Source of the DNA: Mageeibacillus sp. UBA3708
Lineage (GTDB): Bacteria; Bacillota; Clostridia; Saccharofermentanales; Saccharofermentanaceae
Assembly (NCBI GenBank): GCA_002371375.1
Contig: DFIB01000196.1
Coordinates: forward strand, 1 to 19,009
Reading direction: 5' to 3'
DNA: 19,009 nt
Each line of letters opens with the position of its first letter. Positions within the stretch are counted from its first letter, which is position 1. Positions 8,261-14,284 of the stretch are shown here, piece after piece. Position numbers and translations under genes: made by a program. Under the pieces are notes generated by a model. It was not told the origin of the DNA. It did no database searches and saw nothing but the letters and a program-made list of their open reading frames with translations.

Positions 8261-8306
8261 TCTCTACATTTCTGCACCGGAATGTTCGTTTTTGCAAATT
8301 GTAGAT
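8261..8306 (+). repeat. Inverted-repeat element, copy 3
   Basis: CTACA (8264-8268) and TGTAG (8300-8304) bound a 41-nt core containing CTGCACCGGAATGTTCG. It is a near copy of 8003-8049 in the same orientation. Both this copy and the one at 116-157 run on into GATACATG, so the conserved sequence may extend a few bases beyond the inverted repeat. Confidence 0.78.
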
Positions 8307-8332
8307 ACATGAATCCTGACTTGATCGACCTT

Positions 8333-8410
8333 TGCTCAGAGTATTCTGACTTTTACTCTGTCTAACCGGCGCTACACAGAATGTTAGATAGAGTAATACT
8401 GATCTGAGCA
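8333..8410. other. Long imperfect inverted repeat (possible structured RNA)
   Basis: TGCTCAGA (8333-8340) pairs with TCTGAGCA (8403-8410). Inside these, the 20-nt stretch ending TACTCTGTCTAAC (to 8366) pairs with GTTAGATAGAGTA (from 8383) at about 16 of 20 positions, with a six-base bulge on the left arm. The apical loop is about 16 nt. It has no T-tract on either side. It lies between the repeat array and the promoter of the next gene and could be a leader RNA, a small RNA or a decayed mobile element. Confidence 0.5.
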
Positions 8411-8456
8411 TAGCCCACGCAGTATACTGCCCAACCATCTTACCCGCCACGGTTCC

Positions 8457-8473
8457 CGGTTCTCGCAGAACCG
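8457..8473. other. Short perfect hairpin
   Basis: CGGTTCT (8457-8463), loop CGC, AGAACCG (8467-8473). It is not followed by a T-tract, so it is not an obvious intrinsic terminator. It lies about 70 bp before the next promoter. With 8333-8410 it accounts for most recognisable structure between 8310 and 8540; I see no coding sequence there. Confidence 0.4.
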
Positions 8474-8544
8474 TTCACAAAAGACGGACAAAGAAAATGT
8501 AACTGTAATTTAAAGAATCTAATGTCTTTTTGTCTCCGTGAAGT

Positions 8545-8552
8545 GATAATAT
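8545..8552 (+). promoter_or_regulatory. Probable -10 for a leaderless gene
   Basis: GATAATAT offers GATAAT (8545-8550) or TAATAT (8547-8552) as a -10, ending 8 or 6 bases before the ATG at 8559. There is no Shine-Dalgarno in the gap and no clear -35. The layout repeats that of the genes at 3029, 14219 and 17837. Confidence 0.45.
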
Positions 8553-8558
8553 ACTCGT

Positions 8559-10439
8559 ATGGGCAAAAAAGGTAACAAAACAAAGAGCAAGACCTGTCGT
8601 CTTAAGCTGATAGACTTCACACCCCGGGAGCGTGCCGTATCGATTATCGAGTACATCCTTCTGGCGGGGCTTATAATCACGTCTTTCTGCGTGTTCTTCT
8701 ATACAGATTATTCAGATACGCTCGACAATTCGATCATGCTTGGTGATTCTATTCTGAGCGGCAAATTCCGTGATTTCTATGAATACGCCGCAGTAAACAA
8801 GCAGAAACTTACATCATATTCAGCCAACTACGATATCTTCATATATATCGTGTTCCTCATCTGGAATCTCCCGGTGTTTATTGCTCACAGGATCAAGGAA
8901 TTCGATTACATGAATACCCTCTGGTCACTTCTGTGGTGCAAGGGTCTCATACTGGGATTTACAATAGGTTCTGCGGAACTTGTCAGGAGGATAGCTGATA
9001 AGCTCGGTGCAAACCGTAAGACTGCCAGGTTCGCGGCACTCCTGTTCACGGCGTCGACAATGGTAATCATTCCGGAATTTGTTACGGTTCAGTATGACAT
9101 CATCGCTATCTTCCTGATGCTTTTGGGACTCATGTTCTACTTCAAGGGAGGCAAGAGCATGAAGTGGTTCTACATCGTGTTCGCTCTTGCGGTGCCGATG
9201 AAGACTTTCGCGATATTCGTATATATACCCCTCATCCTTTACCGCGAGAAGAGGGTTATCAGGATCATTCTGAAGATGATCCCGGCGTTCTCGGTCAATT
9301 TCCTTTGCAAGCTGATGTTCATCGGAAGTGCCTCGTACCAGATGGCGATGAGTACGCAGACGAGGGATGCGGTCAAGGTTATAACAGAATCGACGGTGAC
9401 GCTCGGCAAATTCAGCATCAATCCTTTCGTGATCTGTTATCTTGCGCTGCTTGTTTTGTGCTACAGGATGAAGGACGACGGTTCGAAGTTCAAGCCCGTC
9501 TACATCTCGGCACTGGCAATGTCTTCGTTCATATTGTTCGTTAATATCAGATCGTACTGGATGATACTCGCGGCGCCTTTCCTCGTGCTGATCATTCTGA
9601 CGGACAGATCGAAGATCAAGCTCAACGTGTTGGTATTTACGCTGGGTTCCTTCTGCGGAACAGTCTATTATCTGATGTCGCACTGGCCTCTCAGCAACGA
9701 GAATATCGTGAACCATCTGGTGCTGAAGGGAATGTTCGACAAGCTCCCCGACACAAAGGAGCCGGTATACGCAGGCGGCATCAAGGAGTTCTTTGTTTCA
9801 CATGACCTCATTCAGTTCGCACCTGTCATGTACTCGATCTTCATAGGCGCGGTTATTCTCCTGCTGATCCTTAACAGGCCTTCACAGCACAAGGATGATA
9901 TCAGGGATTACACTCCCGAGTGGTGGATGGGCCTTCTGCAGATCGGCTTGACGTGGGGAATCGTGGCGCTCCTCATTATCGTCGGAACGATGGTGAGGTA
10001 TGTGCCGGTGGTATCTTTCACGGTGCCTTCTGATTATATGGGCGGCAGCCTGTTCAAGGGCATGACCGTCGAGCAGGATTTCACTGCTCCGAGAGATCAG
10101 GATATCAGTGAGGTCTCGTTCATTGCCATGAACGACGGTCTAGAGAGGACAGTCAGGAATTCGATGAACATCACGATCATGGATAAGAACACCGGCGAGA
10201 AGGTCGGATACGCAACTGTCAATTCCGCGATGATCCCCGATCAGGAGATGTACACCATGAAGATGGGTAAGGTTCATCTGACCGCCGGGCACACCTACAC
10301 AGTCATATTCTCTGCTACCACGCGTAATCACTTCAGTGACAGGCTCACAGTCGGCATGGTGTCAACAGGCGATAACAAGCCTGCAGCAAGGCTGGGTACG
10401 CAGGAACTGGATATGGCTGTCGGAATGACGGTTAGGTAG
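8559..10439 (+). CDS. Polytopic membrane protein, GT-C glycosyltransferase-like
   Basis: A 626-residue protein with a basic N-terminus and about ten hydrophobic helices between residues 30 and 490, then a C-terminal region of about 145 residues predicted outside the membrane. The first long loop after helix 1 is acidic (YTDYSDTLDN, about 48-57), and a QYDIIAIFLMLLGL segment (about 178-191) resembles the [GV]Q-[YF]D motif of GT-C/DUF2029-type mannosyltransferases. These suggest a polyprenyl-phosphate-sugar-dependent glycosyltransferase, but no catalytic residue can be assigned. The C-terminal part looks beta-rich and has no recognisable domain. The gene appears monocistronic. It could instead be an uncharacterised envelope protein; the family call is an inference. 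Confidence 0.6.
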   Translation: MGKKGNKTKSKTCRLKLIDFTPRERAVSIIEYILLAGLIITSFCVFFYTDYSDTLDNSIMLGDSILSGKFRDFYEYAAVNKQKLTSYSANYDIFIYIVFLIWNLPVFIAHRIKEFDYMNTLWSLLWCKGLILGFTIGSAELVRRIADKLGANRKTARFAALLFTASTMVIIPEFVTVQYDIIAIFLMLLGLMFYFKGGKSMKWFYIVFALAVPMKTFAIFVYIPLILYREKRVIRIILKMIPAFSVNFLCKLMFIGSASYQMAMSTQTRDAVKVITESTVTLGKFSINPFVICYLALLVLCYRMKDDGSKFKPVYISALAMSSFILFVNIRSYWMILAAPFLVLIILTDRSKIKLNVLVFTLGSFCGTVYYLMSHWPLSNENIVNHLVLKGMFDKLPDTKEPVYAGGIKEFFVSHDLIQFAPVMYSIFIGAVILLLILNRPSQHKDDIRDYTPEWWMGLLQIGLTWGIVALLIIVGTMVRYVPVVSFTVPSDYMGGSLFKGMTVEQDFTAPRDQDISEVSFIAMNDGLERTVRNSMNITIMDKNTGEKVGYATVNSAMIPDQEMYTMKMGKVHLTAGHTYTVIFSATTRNHFSDRLTVGMVSTGDNKPAARLGTQELDMAVGMTVR

Positions 10440-10503
10440 AGTTAAGAACGGTCCCTTGTAAGATCATCATGCAGAAATGAAATGGTATCCTTTGTACGAG
10501 ACG

Positions 10504-10587
10504 GGTGCAGTGGGTATAGTTTGGTGCTGAGTACGCAGTGTGCGGAGCGAAGTGTCCAGAGCGCAGAGTGAAGTATGCAGAGTAAAC
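10504..10587. repeat. Low-complexity degenerate short repeats
   Basis: The minus strand here reads as loosely repeated ACTCTGC, ACTTCGCTC and ACACTGCGTACTC words, with alternating GCAGAGTG/GCGGAGCG on the plus strand. It sits 3' of the GT-C-like gene, next to repeat block 3. No reading frame is supported. Confidence 0.45.
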
Positions 10588-10706
10588 GTTCCTGTAAAAA
10601 ATTTACCGGAACAAAATTACTGTGAGCGCAGACTAATTGTTCCGTTATGTATCCGTAAACCCGCACGGAAAGCCGATTGGTGCAGAAAAACGGATACATT
10701 GTATCC
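10588..10706 (-). repeat. Repeat block 3, degenerate and inverted
   Basis: Read on the minus strand from 10706, this block repeats the order seen in block 1: a GTATCCGTTTTTCTGCACC start, CGGCTTTCC.TGCGG, TTTACGGATACAT, then the third module with CTGCGCTCACAG (10631-10620) and TTTAC.GGAAC. A strong hairpin, GTTCCTGTAAA (10588-10598) with TTTACCGGAAC (10602-10612), has a 3-nt loop and a single mismatch. CGGAACA (10608-10614) and TGTTCCG (10637-10643) form an alternative pairing. It lies between two convergent genes. Confidence 0.7.
10686..10706 (-). terminator. Short terminator-like hairpin after scfB
   Basis: On the minus strand GGATAC-AAT-GTATCC (10706-10692) is followed by G and TTTTT (10690-10686), 16 bp past the scfB stop codon. 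The stem has only 6 bp, so it is weak, but it is the equivalent of the hairpin in the 62-bp repeat and is again directed at the gene just upstream. Confidence 0.45.
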
Positions 10707-10721
10707 CGCCCCCCAACAAAT

Positions 10722-12101
10722 CTACTTATCCTGCTCCATAGTCTTGAGCTTGACCGCAATCGCACATTCTATCCTCTTCTTGAAGAGCTTGCAACCGTAT
10801 TCATAGACACCGTTGATATCACCTGTCGCGTGATATGAATTCGCCGCACATCCGCCGGAGCAATAGAGCTTTGCCCAGCAATCTTTGCACTCGGGTCTTG
10901 AGTATGCGCTGCATGATGCGAATTTCTCACGCATGGAGATATTGGTGACTCCTTGCCATATGTCACCCATCTTATACTTATCGTCTCCTACGAACTGGTG
11001 GCAGGGATAGAGGTCTCCCCAGGGCGTTACGGCCAGGTATTCTGTGCCGGAGCCGCATCCCGCGACGCGTTTGTAGATGCAGGGACCGCATGTCAGGTCA
11101 AGCATATAGTGATAGAACGTGAAGCCTCTGCCTTCCTTATGCCTTTTTATCATCTCACGGGCCAGCTCCTCATACTGCTCATAGAGAACGGGCAGGTCAT
11201 CCTCATTCAGTGCGGAAGGCTCCTTCGGATCAGTCACCACGGGCTCCATCGACAGCTCCGTAAAGCCCATGTCAGCCATGTGAAGGATATCCTTGAGGAA
11301 ATCCGTATTGAAGTGTGTATACGTGCCTCTCATGTAATAGCTCTTATTACCGCGCTTCTTCACGAAAGCCTTGAAATTGGGCAGTATCCTATCATATGAT
11401 CCGTCACCCTTATAATCCACTCTGAACCTGTCGTGCACTTCCTTACGTCCGTCAAGGCTAAGAACGACATTGTGCATCTCCTTATTGCAGAAATCGGTGA
11501 CTTCATCATTAAGCAGCACTCCGTTCGTCGTAAGCGTAAATCTGATATTCTTCTTGTGGATCTTCTCCTGCTCGCGGCCGTAAGCAACGATCTGCTTGAC
11601 CACATCCCAGTTCATCAGGGGCTCGCCGCCGAAGAAATCAACATCGAGGTTTTTGTGGTATCCGGAATTGGCGATAAGAAAATCGATCGCTTGCTTACCG
11701 ACTTCATACGACATTAGTGCGCGTTCTCCGTGATACTTGCCCTGACTTGCAAAGCAGTATGAGCAGTTGAGATTGCACGTGTGGGCAACGTGGAGACACA
11801 GTGCCTTGATCTGGATGCGCCTTTTGTTGAAGTTCAGGGCGACATTCTCATACTTGTCGGGAGCCCAGAGCTTGCCGTCTTCCTTGAGTTTTTGGATGTC
11901 GTCGATGCACTTGTTCACATCCTCCCCTGTAACGGAAGGATCGCCGCCGAATCTACCGAGGATCGTTCTAACTATCTCATCGCGGGGAGTATCTTCATAC
12001 ATGTTGATAATATCATAGGCGACCGGGTCGACCATGTGGATCGAGCCGGAGTATGTATCGAGGACTATATTAAGGTCGTCAAACTGATAGCAGTGGATCA
12101 T
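10722..12101 (-). CDS. scfB: SCIFF peptide radical SAM maturase
   Basis: A 459-residue radical SAM/SPASM enzyme that installs thioether crosslinks in the SCIFF (six cysteines in forty-five) precursor encoded just upstream. The N-terminal ~90 residues (MIHCYQFDDLNIVLD start) form the PqqD-like peptide-recognition region. The radical SAM cluster motif is CNLNCSYC (C109, C113, C116). GGEP (about 158-161) is the usual SAM-binding motif. The C-terminal Cys-rich SPASM/twitch region has Cys at about 338, 341, 349, 367, 397, 405, 408, 414, 418 and 437, enough for two auxiliary 4Fe-4S clusters. GGAGGG (12110-12105) is unusually close to the ATG. Homologues are CteB and the ScfB group. There is no adjacent transporter or peptidase gene. 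Confidence 0.96.
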   Translation of the reverse strand: MIHCYQFDDLNIVLDTYSGSIHMVDPVAYDIINMYEDTPRDEIVRTILGRFGGDPSVTGEDVNKCIDDIQKLKEDGKLWAPDKYENVALNFNKRRIQIKALCLHVAHTCNLNCSYCFASQGKYHGERALMSYEVGKQAIDFLIANSGYHKNLDVDFFGGEPLMNWDVVKQIVAYGREQEKIHKKNIRFTLTTNGVLLNDEVTDFCNKEMHNVVLSLDGRKEVHDRFRVDYKGDGSYDRILPNFKAFVKKRGNKSYYMRGTYTHFNTDFLKDILHMADMGFTELSMEPVVTDPKEPSALNEDDLPVLYEQYEELAREMIKRHKEGRGFTFYHYMLDLTCGPCIYKRVAGCGSGTEYLAVTPWGDLYPCHQFVGDDKYKMGDIWQGVTNISMREKFASCSAYSRPECKDCWAKLYCSGGCAANSYHATGDINGVYEYGCKLFKKRIECAIAVKLKTMEQDK

Positions 12102-12110
12102 ATTCCCTCC

Positions 12111-12144
12111 AAAAACAGAGGCTGCCTCTTAGCGAGACAGCCTC
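12111..12144 (-). terminator. Terminator/attenuator between scfA and scfB
   Basis: On the minus strand GAGGCTGTCTC (12144-12134), loop GCTAA, GAGGCAGCCTC (12128-12118) form an 11-bp stem with one G-U pair, then TG and TTTTT (12115-12111). It starts 20 nt after the scfA stop, and the T-tract abuts the scfB ribosome-binding site. Partial read-through would give much precursor mRNA and little maturase mRNA. Confidence 0.85.
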
Positions 12145-12164
12145 ACGATAGTAAGCTGTTGTAA

Positions 12165-12314
12165 TTACTCTTCTGTCTTCTTCTCGCAAGCCTGATTTGC
12201 AACGCCGCAGCTTGTCTTGCAAGCTGACTGGCAAGATGTCTGGCACTCGCCGCATCCGCCTTCTGCCAAAGACTTCTCAAGATCACGTGTTGTAACGGTA
12301 ACGATCCTATCCAT
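12165..12314 (-). CDS. scfA: SCIFF ranthipeptide precursor
   Basis: A 49-residue peptide starting MDRIVTVTTRDLEKS. The conserved Cys core (residues 21-43) has six Cys with the spacing C-x2-C-x3-C-x3-C-x3-C-x6-C and interspersed Thr/Ser, and the tail is ACEKKTEE. This is the signature of SCIFF precursors, which ScfB converts into a thioether-crosslinked ranthipeptide. The ATG at 12314 is chosen over an upstream in-frame ATG (12395), because AGGGAGG (12329-12323) lies 8 nt before it and the promoter -10 lies between the two candidates. The mature product, protease and exporter are not identified here. In some clostridia, family members have been linked to population signalling. Confidence 0.96.
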   Translation of the reverse strand: MDRIVTVTTRDLEKSLAEGGCGECQTSCQSACKTSCGVANQACEKKTEE

Positions 12315-12350
12315 GATATAAGCCTCCCTGTATTTATAAATAACACGCAA

Positions 12351-12379
12351 ATTATACTTGCAATAGCGTATCATGTCAA
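12351..12379 (-). promoter_or_regulatory. Perfect consensus sigma-A promoter for scfA
   Basis: On the minus strand TTGACA (12379-12374), a 17-bp spacer, and TATAAT (12356-12351): both hexamers and the spacing are exact consensus. The start is predicted near 12344, giving a 30-nt leader. The leader includes the 12-bp palindrome TATTTATAAATA (12342-12331), a possible operator or RNA fold, then AGGGAGG. Confidence 0.9.
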
Positions 12380-12386
12380 ATAATGC

Positions 12387-12392
12387 TATAAT
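12387..12392 (+). promoter_or_regulatory. -10 box for the DUF4190-like gene
   Basis: TATAAT on the + strand, back to back with the scfA promoter, whose -35 ends 7 bp away. No good -35 is found at 16-18 bp. The predicted start near 12399 gives a leader of about 45 nt to the ATG at 12444, with GAGG at 12432-12435. Confidence 0.5.
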
Positions 12393-12443
12393 CAACTTGT
12401 CCGCCGGATGTCCGGCACATCACTTAGCGACGAGGTTGGAATT

Positions 12444-12914
12444 ATGGATAATATTGATGATTTTGATACCGTGAATGAACAGTCATATGTCTCCGGCGCC
12501 AAGACAGATCCCCTTTGTCTTGCAGGTTTGATCTCATCCATCGTCTCTCTTGTATGCTGTTGCGGAACAGTATCTCTTGTCAGTCTGGCACTGTCCATCG
12601 CAGGTGTCATAAGAGTGAAGAAGAGCAATGATAACGGCAAGGGAATGGCCATCGCAGGTATCGCAATATCGGCTTTGTCGATCCTGATACTCATCATGGT
12701 GATCATATTCATAGTTCTTCCGATGATATTGGTATTCGGCTTCATCGGCAGCTTCTTCAATTATGCTCTTCACGGCGCATATGTCGATGTCAGCAATTAT
12801 CCTGTGAATGACCGCGCAGCTCATATTGAGAAGCAGGAGATCAGCAGTATCGATGAACTGAAGGATTTCTTAGAGGACAGAGGTGTTACCTTCGACTTCA
12901 AGGTCAAGAACTGA
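12444..12914 (+). CDS. DUF4190-like small membrane protein
   Basis: A 156-residue protein. An acidic N-terminal tail of about 20 residues is followed by two long hydrophobic hairpin segments (about 24-56 and 67-105). The pattern DPLCLAGLISSIVSL, then VIRVKKSNDNGKGMAIAGIAIS, is the hallmark of DUF4190 membrane proteins. The C-terminal ~50 residues are soluble and charged. The ATG at 12444 is chosen because GAGG lies 8 nt upstream; an upstream ATG at 12408 has none. The function is unknown in this family. The gene is divergent from scfA, and its last 45 bp overlap the end of the decarboxylase gene on the other strand. Confidence 0.82.
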   Translation: MDNIDDFDTVNEQSYVSGAKTDPLCLAGLISSIVSLVCCCGTVSLVSLALSIAGVIRVKKSNDNGKGMAIAGIAISALSILILIMVIIFIVLPMILVFGFIGSFFNYALHGAYVDVSNYPVNDRAAHIEKQEISSIDELKDFLEDRGVTFDFKVKN

Positions 12915-14219
12915 TACATCTCTTATTCCTTTTTGGCTCAATCGTTCCACAACGCTCCGGGACAGCAACTCTCCGGGCATAATAACAGGTATTCCGGGCG
13001 GGTAATCATATATGAATCCGCCTGATATTTTGCCTTCCGCATCCTCTATACCTACAGTCAGAATACGGTGTCTTGCCGCCTGAGCCAGGGACATCTGAGG
13101 CAGGTGAACAGGCGGTGTGAAGCAGAATCCTTCATCTCCGGCAAGTTCCGGATGTTCTCTGTCGATTTCAGTCAGTGCAGACGTGAATCTTGCAAGCGAC
13201 TCCCTTGTATCCCCGATTCCCGTCATGGCGATCAGATGTGTATCAAAAGAAGCTTCTGTCTCGATTTTATATTTGGCGCGGAGAATATCCGCAAGCTGTC
13301 TTCCGCGGCAGACCAGTACGATCTTGGATCTGTCCTTGCCGGCGGCAGTAAACAATCTGATATTCTTCAATTGCTTAAGCTTTGTCTCCGCTTCTGATAC
13401 GGCCTGTTCCCATTCACTGAGCGCATATGCCTGACCCAGCAGTGATACCGCTTCAGATATACCGCTCATCAGCAGATAGGACGGGGATGAGCTCTCAAAA
13501 ATATCAATGTAATGCCTGATGTCCCCGGAATCTATCCTGCCGGAATACTTCAGCATTACGGCTGTCTGCGTCGGCGCTGACAACGTCTTGTGAAGGCTCT
13601 TGATGACGATGTCACCGCATGCTTCCTGCCCCCAGTAATCATCAAGCCCCAGATGTGCTCCGTGTGCCTCATCAATGATCAGCGCACAGCCGTATCTGCG
13701 CGTAATATCATATATTTCCCGTGTGTTCGAGATGATCCCCTCGTAAGTTGGAGAAGTGATCACCACAGCCTTGACTGACGTGTCTTCTTTGAGAACTCTC
13801 TCAATATCTTCAGGCTTCACTTCCATCGCGAAAGGAGCACTGCCGCATGACGGGTCAACAACCTTGTGCATGCATCCCGCCATCTCGATGCCGTGCCAGA
13901 CACTCAGGTGACAGTTGGACGCCGCGAGCACCTTGCCGTCAGGGCAATATCTCATAGATGCGCATATCGCGGATTCTATCATTGCAGTCGAGCCGTTGAC
14001 CGATATAAATGCTTCATCGGCGTGCCAGAGCGCGGCAATGTCATCCTCCAGATCCCCGATGATCCCGCGAGGGTCGTGAAGATTATCGAACCCGTCGATC
14101 TCGGTGATATCGAGACCTGCGAGAATGCCGGTGCGCCTTTTGCCGCCGGGCATGTGCATCGGCAGATACCCGGATCTGCAGTATTCTTCCAGCTTCTGAT
14201 GTAAAGATTTATTATTCAT
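12870..14219 (-). CDS. Orn/Lys/Arg decarboxylase-family PLP enzyme
   Basis: A 449-residue cytoplasmic fold-type I PLP enzyme. MPGGKRRTG (23-31) is the conserved N-terminal substrate loop. FISVNGSTAM (71-80) is the phosphate-binding region, DEAHGAHLG (183-191) carries the Asp and His that contact PLP, and SLHKTLSAPTQ contains the Schiff-base Lys211. The family (SpeA/YaaO/LdcC type) decarboxylates basic amino acids toward agmatine, putrescine or cadaverine; which one cannot be read here. The protein lacks the wing domain of inducible decarboxylases, so it is the short form. The start at 14219 is supported by the conserved N-terminus and a TATCAT -10 six bases upstream, with no ribosome-binding site. 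It is divergent from the GH9 gene. Confidence 0.9.
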   Translation of the reverse strand: MNNKSLHQKLEEYCRSGYLPMHMPGGKRRTGILAGLDITEIDGFDNLHDPRGIIGDLEDDIAALWHADEAFISVNGSTAMIESAICASMRYCPDGKVLAASNCHLSVWHGIEMAGCMHKVVDPSCGSAPFAMEVKPEDIERVLKEDTSVKAVVITSPTYEGIISNTREIYDITRRYGCALIIDEAHGAHLGLDDYWGQEACGDIVIKSLHKTLSAPTQTAVMLKYSGRIDSGDIRHYIDIFESSSPSYLLMSGISEAVSLLGQAYALSEWEQAVSEAETKLKQLKNIRLFTAAGKDRSKIVLVCRGRQLADILRAKYKIETEASFDTHLIAMTGIGDTRESLARFTSALTEIDREHPELAGDEGFCFTPPVHLPQMSLAQAARHRILTVGIEDAEGKISGGFIYDYPPGIPVIMPGELLSRSVVERLSQKGIRDVSVLDLEVEGNTSVL

Positions 14220-14225
14220 AGTGTA

Positions 14226-14231
14226 ATGATA
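14226..14231 (-). promoter_or_regulatory. -10 for a leaderless decarboxylase transcript
   Basis: TATCAT on the minus strand ends six bases before the ATG at 14219. A weak TTATAC (14255-14250) lies 18 bp upstream. No Shine-Dalgarno precedes the ATG. The 65-bp gap holds this promoter and that of the GH9 gene, whose -10 overlaps the putative -35. Confidence 0.45.
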
Positions 14232-14250
14232 ACATATCGCGAATATGTCG

Positions 14251-14278
14251 TATAATGTTGCTAACATTCTCGTGGAGG
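14251..14278 (+). promoter_or_regulatory. -10 box and ribosome-binding site of the GH9 operon
   Basis: TATAAT (14251-14256) predicts a start near 14263. GGAGG (14274-14278) lies six bases before the ATG at 14285. This GGAGG decides the start over an in-frame ATG at 14255, which falls inside the -10. No clear -35 is visible. Confidence 0.65.
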
Positions 14279-14284
14279 TCACCA

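Noticed and set aside
1..8306. Possible integron attC sites or gene cassettes
   Set aside because: No integrase, no attC core sites, and the units contain no genes; the structure is a plain tandem repeat with bracketing elements.
8113..8450. Short frames in the 62-bp repeats that yield similar peptides on both strands
   Set aside because: The period of 62 bp is not a multiple of 3, so frames shift from unit to unit. The similarity is that of DNA repeats, not of protein, and there are no ribosome-binding sites.
8925..9716. 263-codon minus-strand open frame inside the GT-C-like gene
   Set aside because: Its product is an Arg/His/Glu-rich string without domains, antisense to a membrane protein gene whose helices are clearly coded on the + strand.
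10440..10503. Intrinsic terminator for the GT-C-like gene
   Set aside because: No stem followed by a T-tract on the + strand is visible in the 60 bp after its stop codon.
12396..12443. Earlier ATG (12408) for the DUF4190-like gene
   Set aside because: It has no ribosome-binding site, whereas the ATG at 12444 has GAGG at a good distance and starts a typical family N-terminus.
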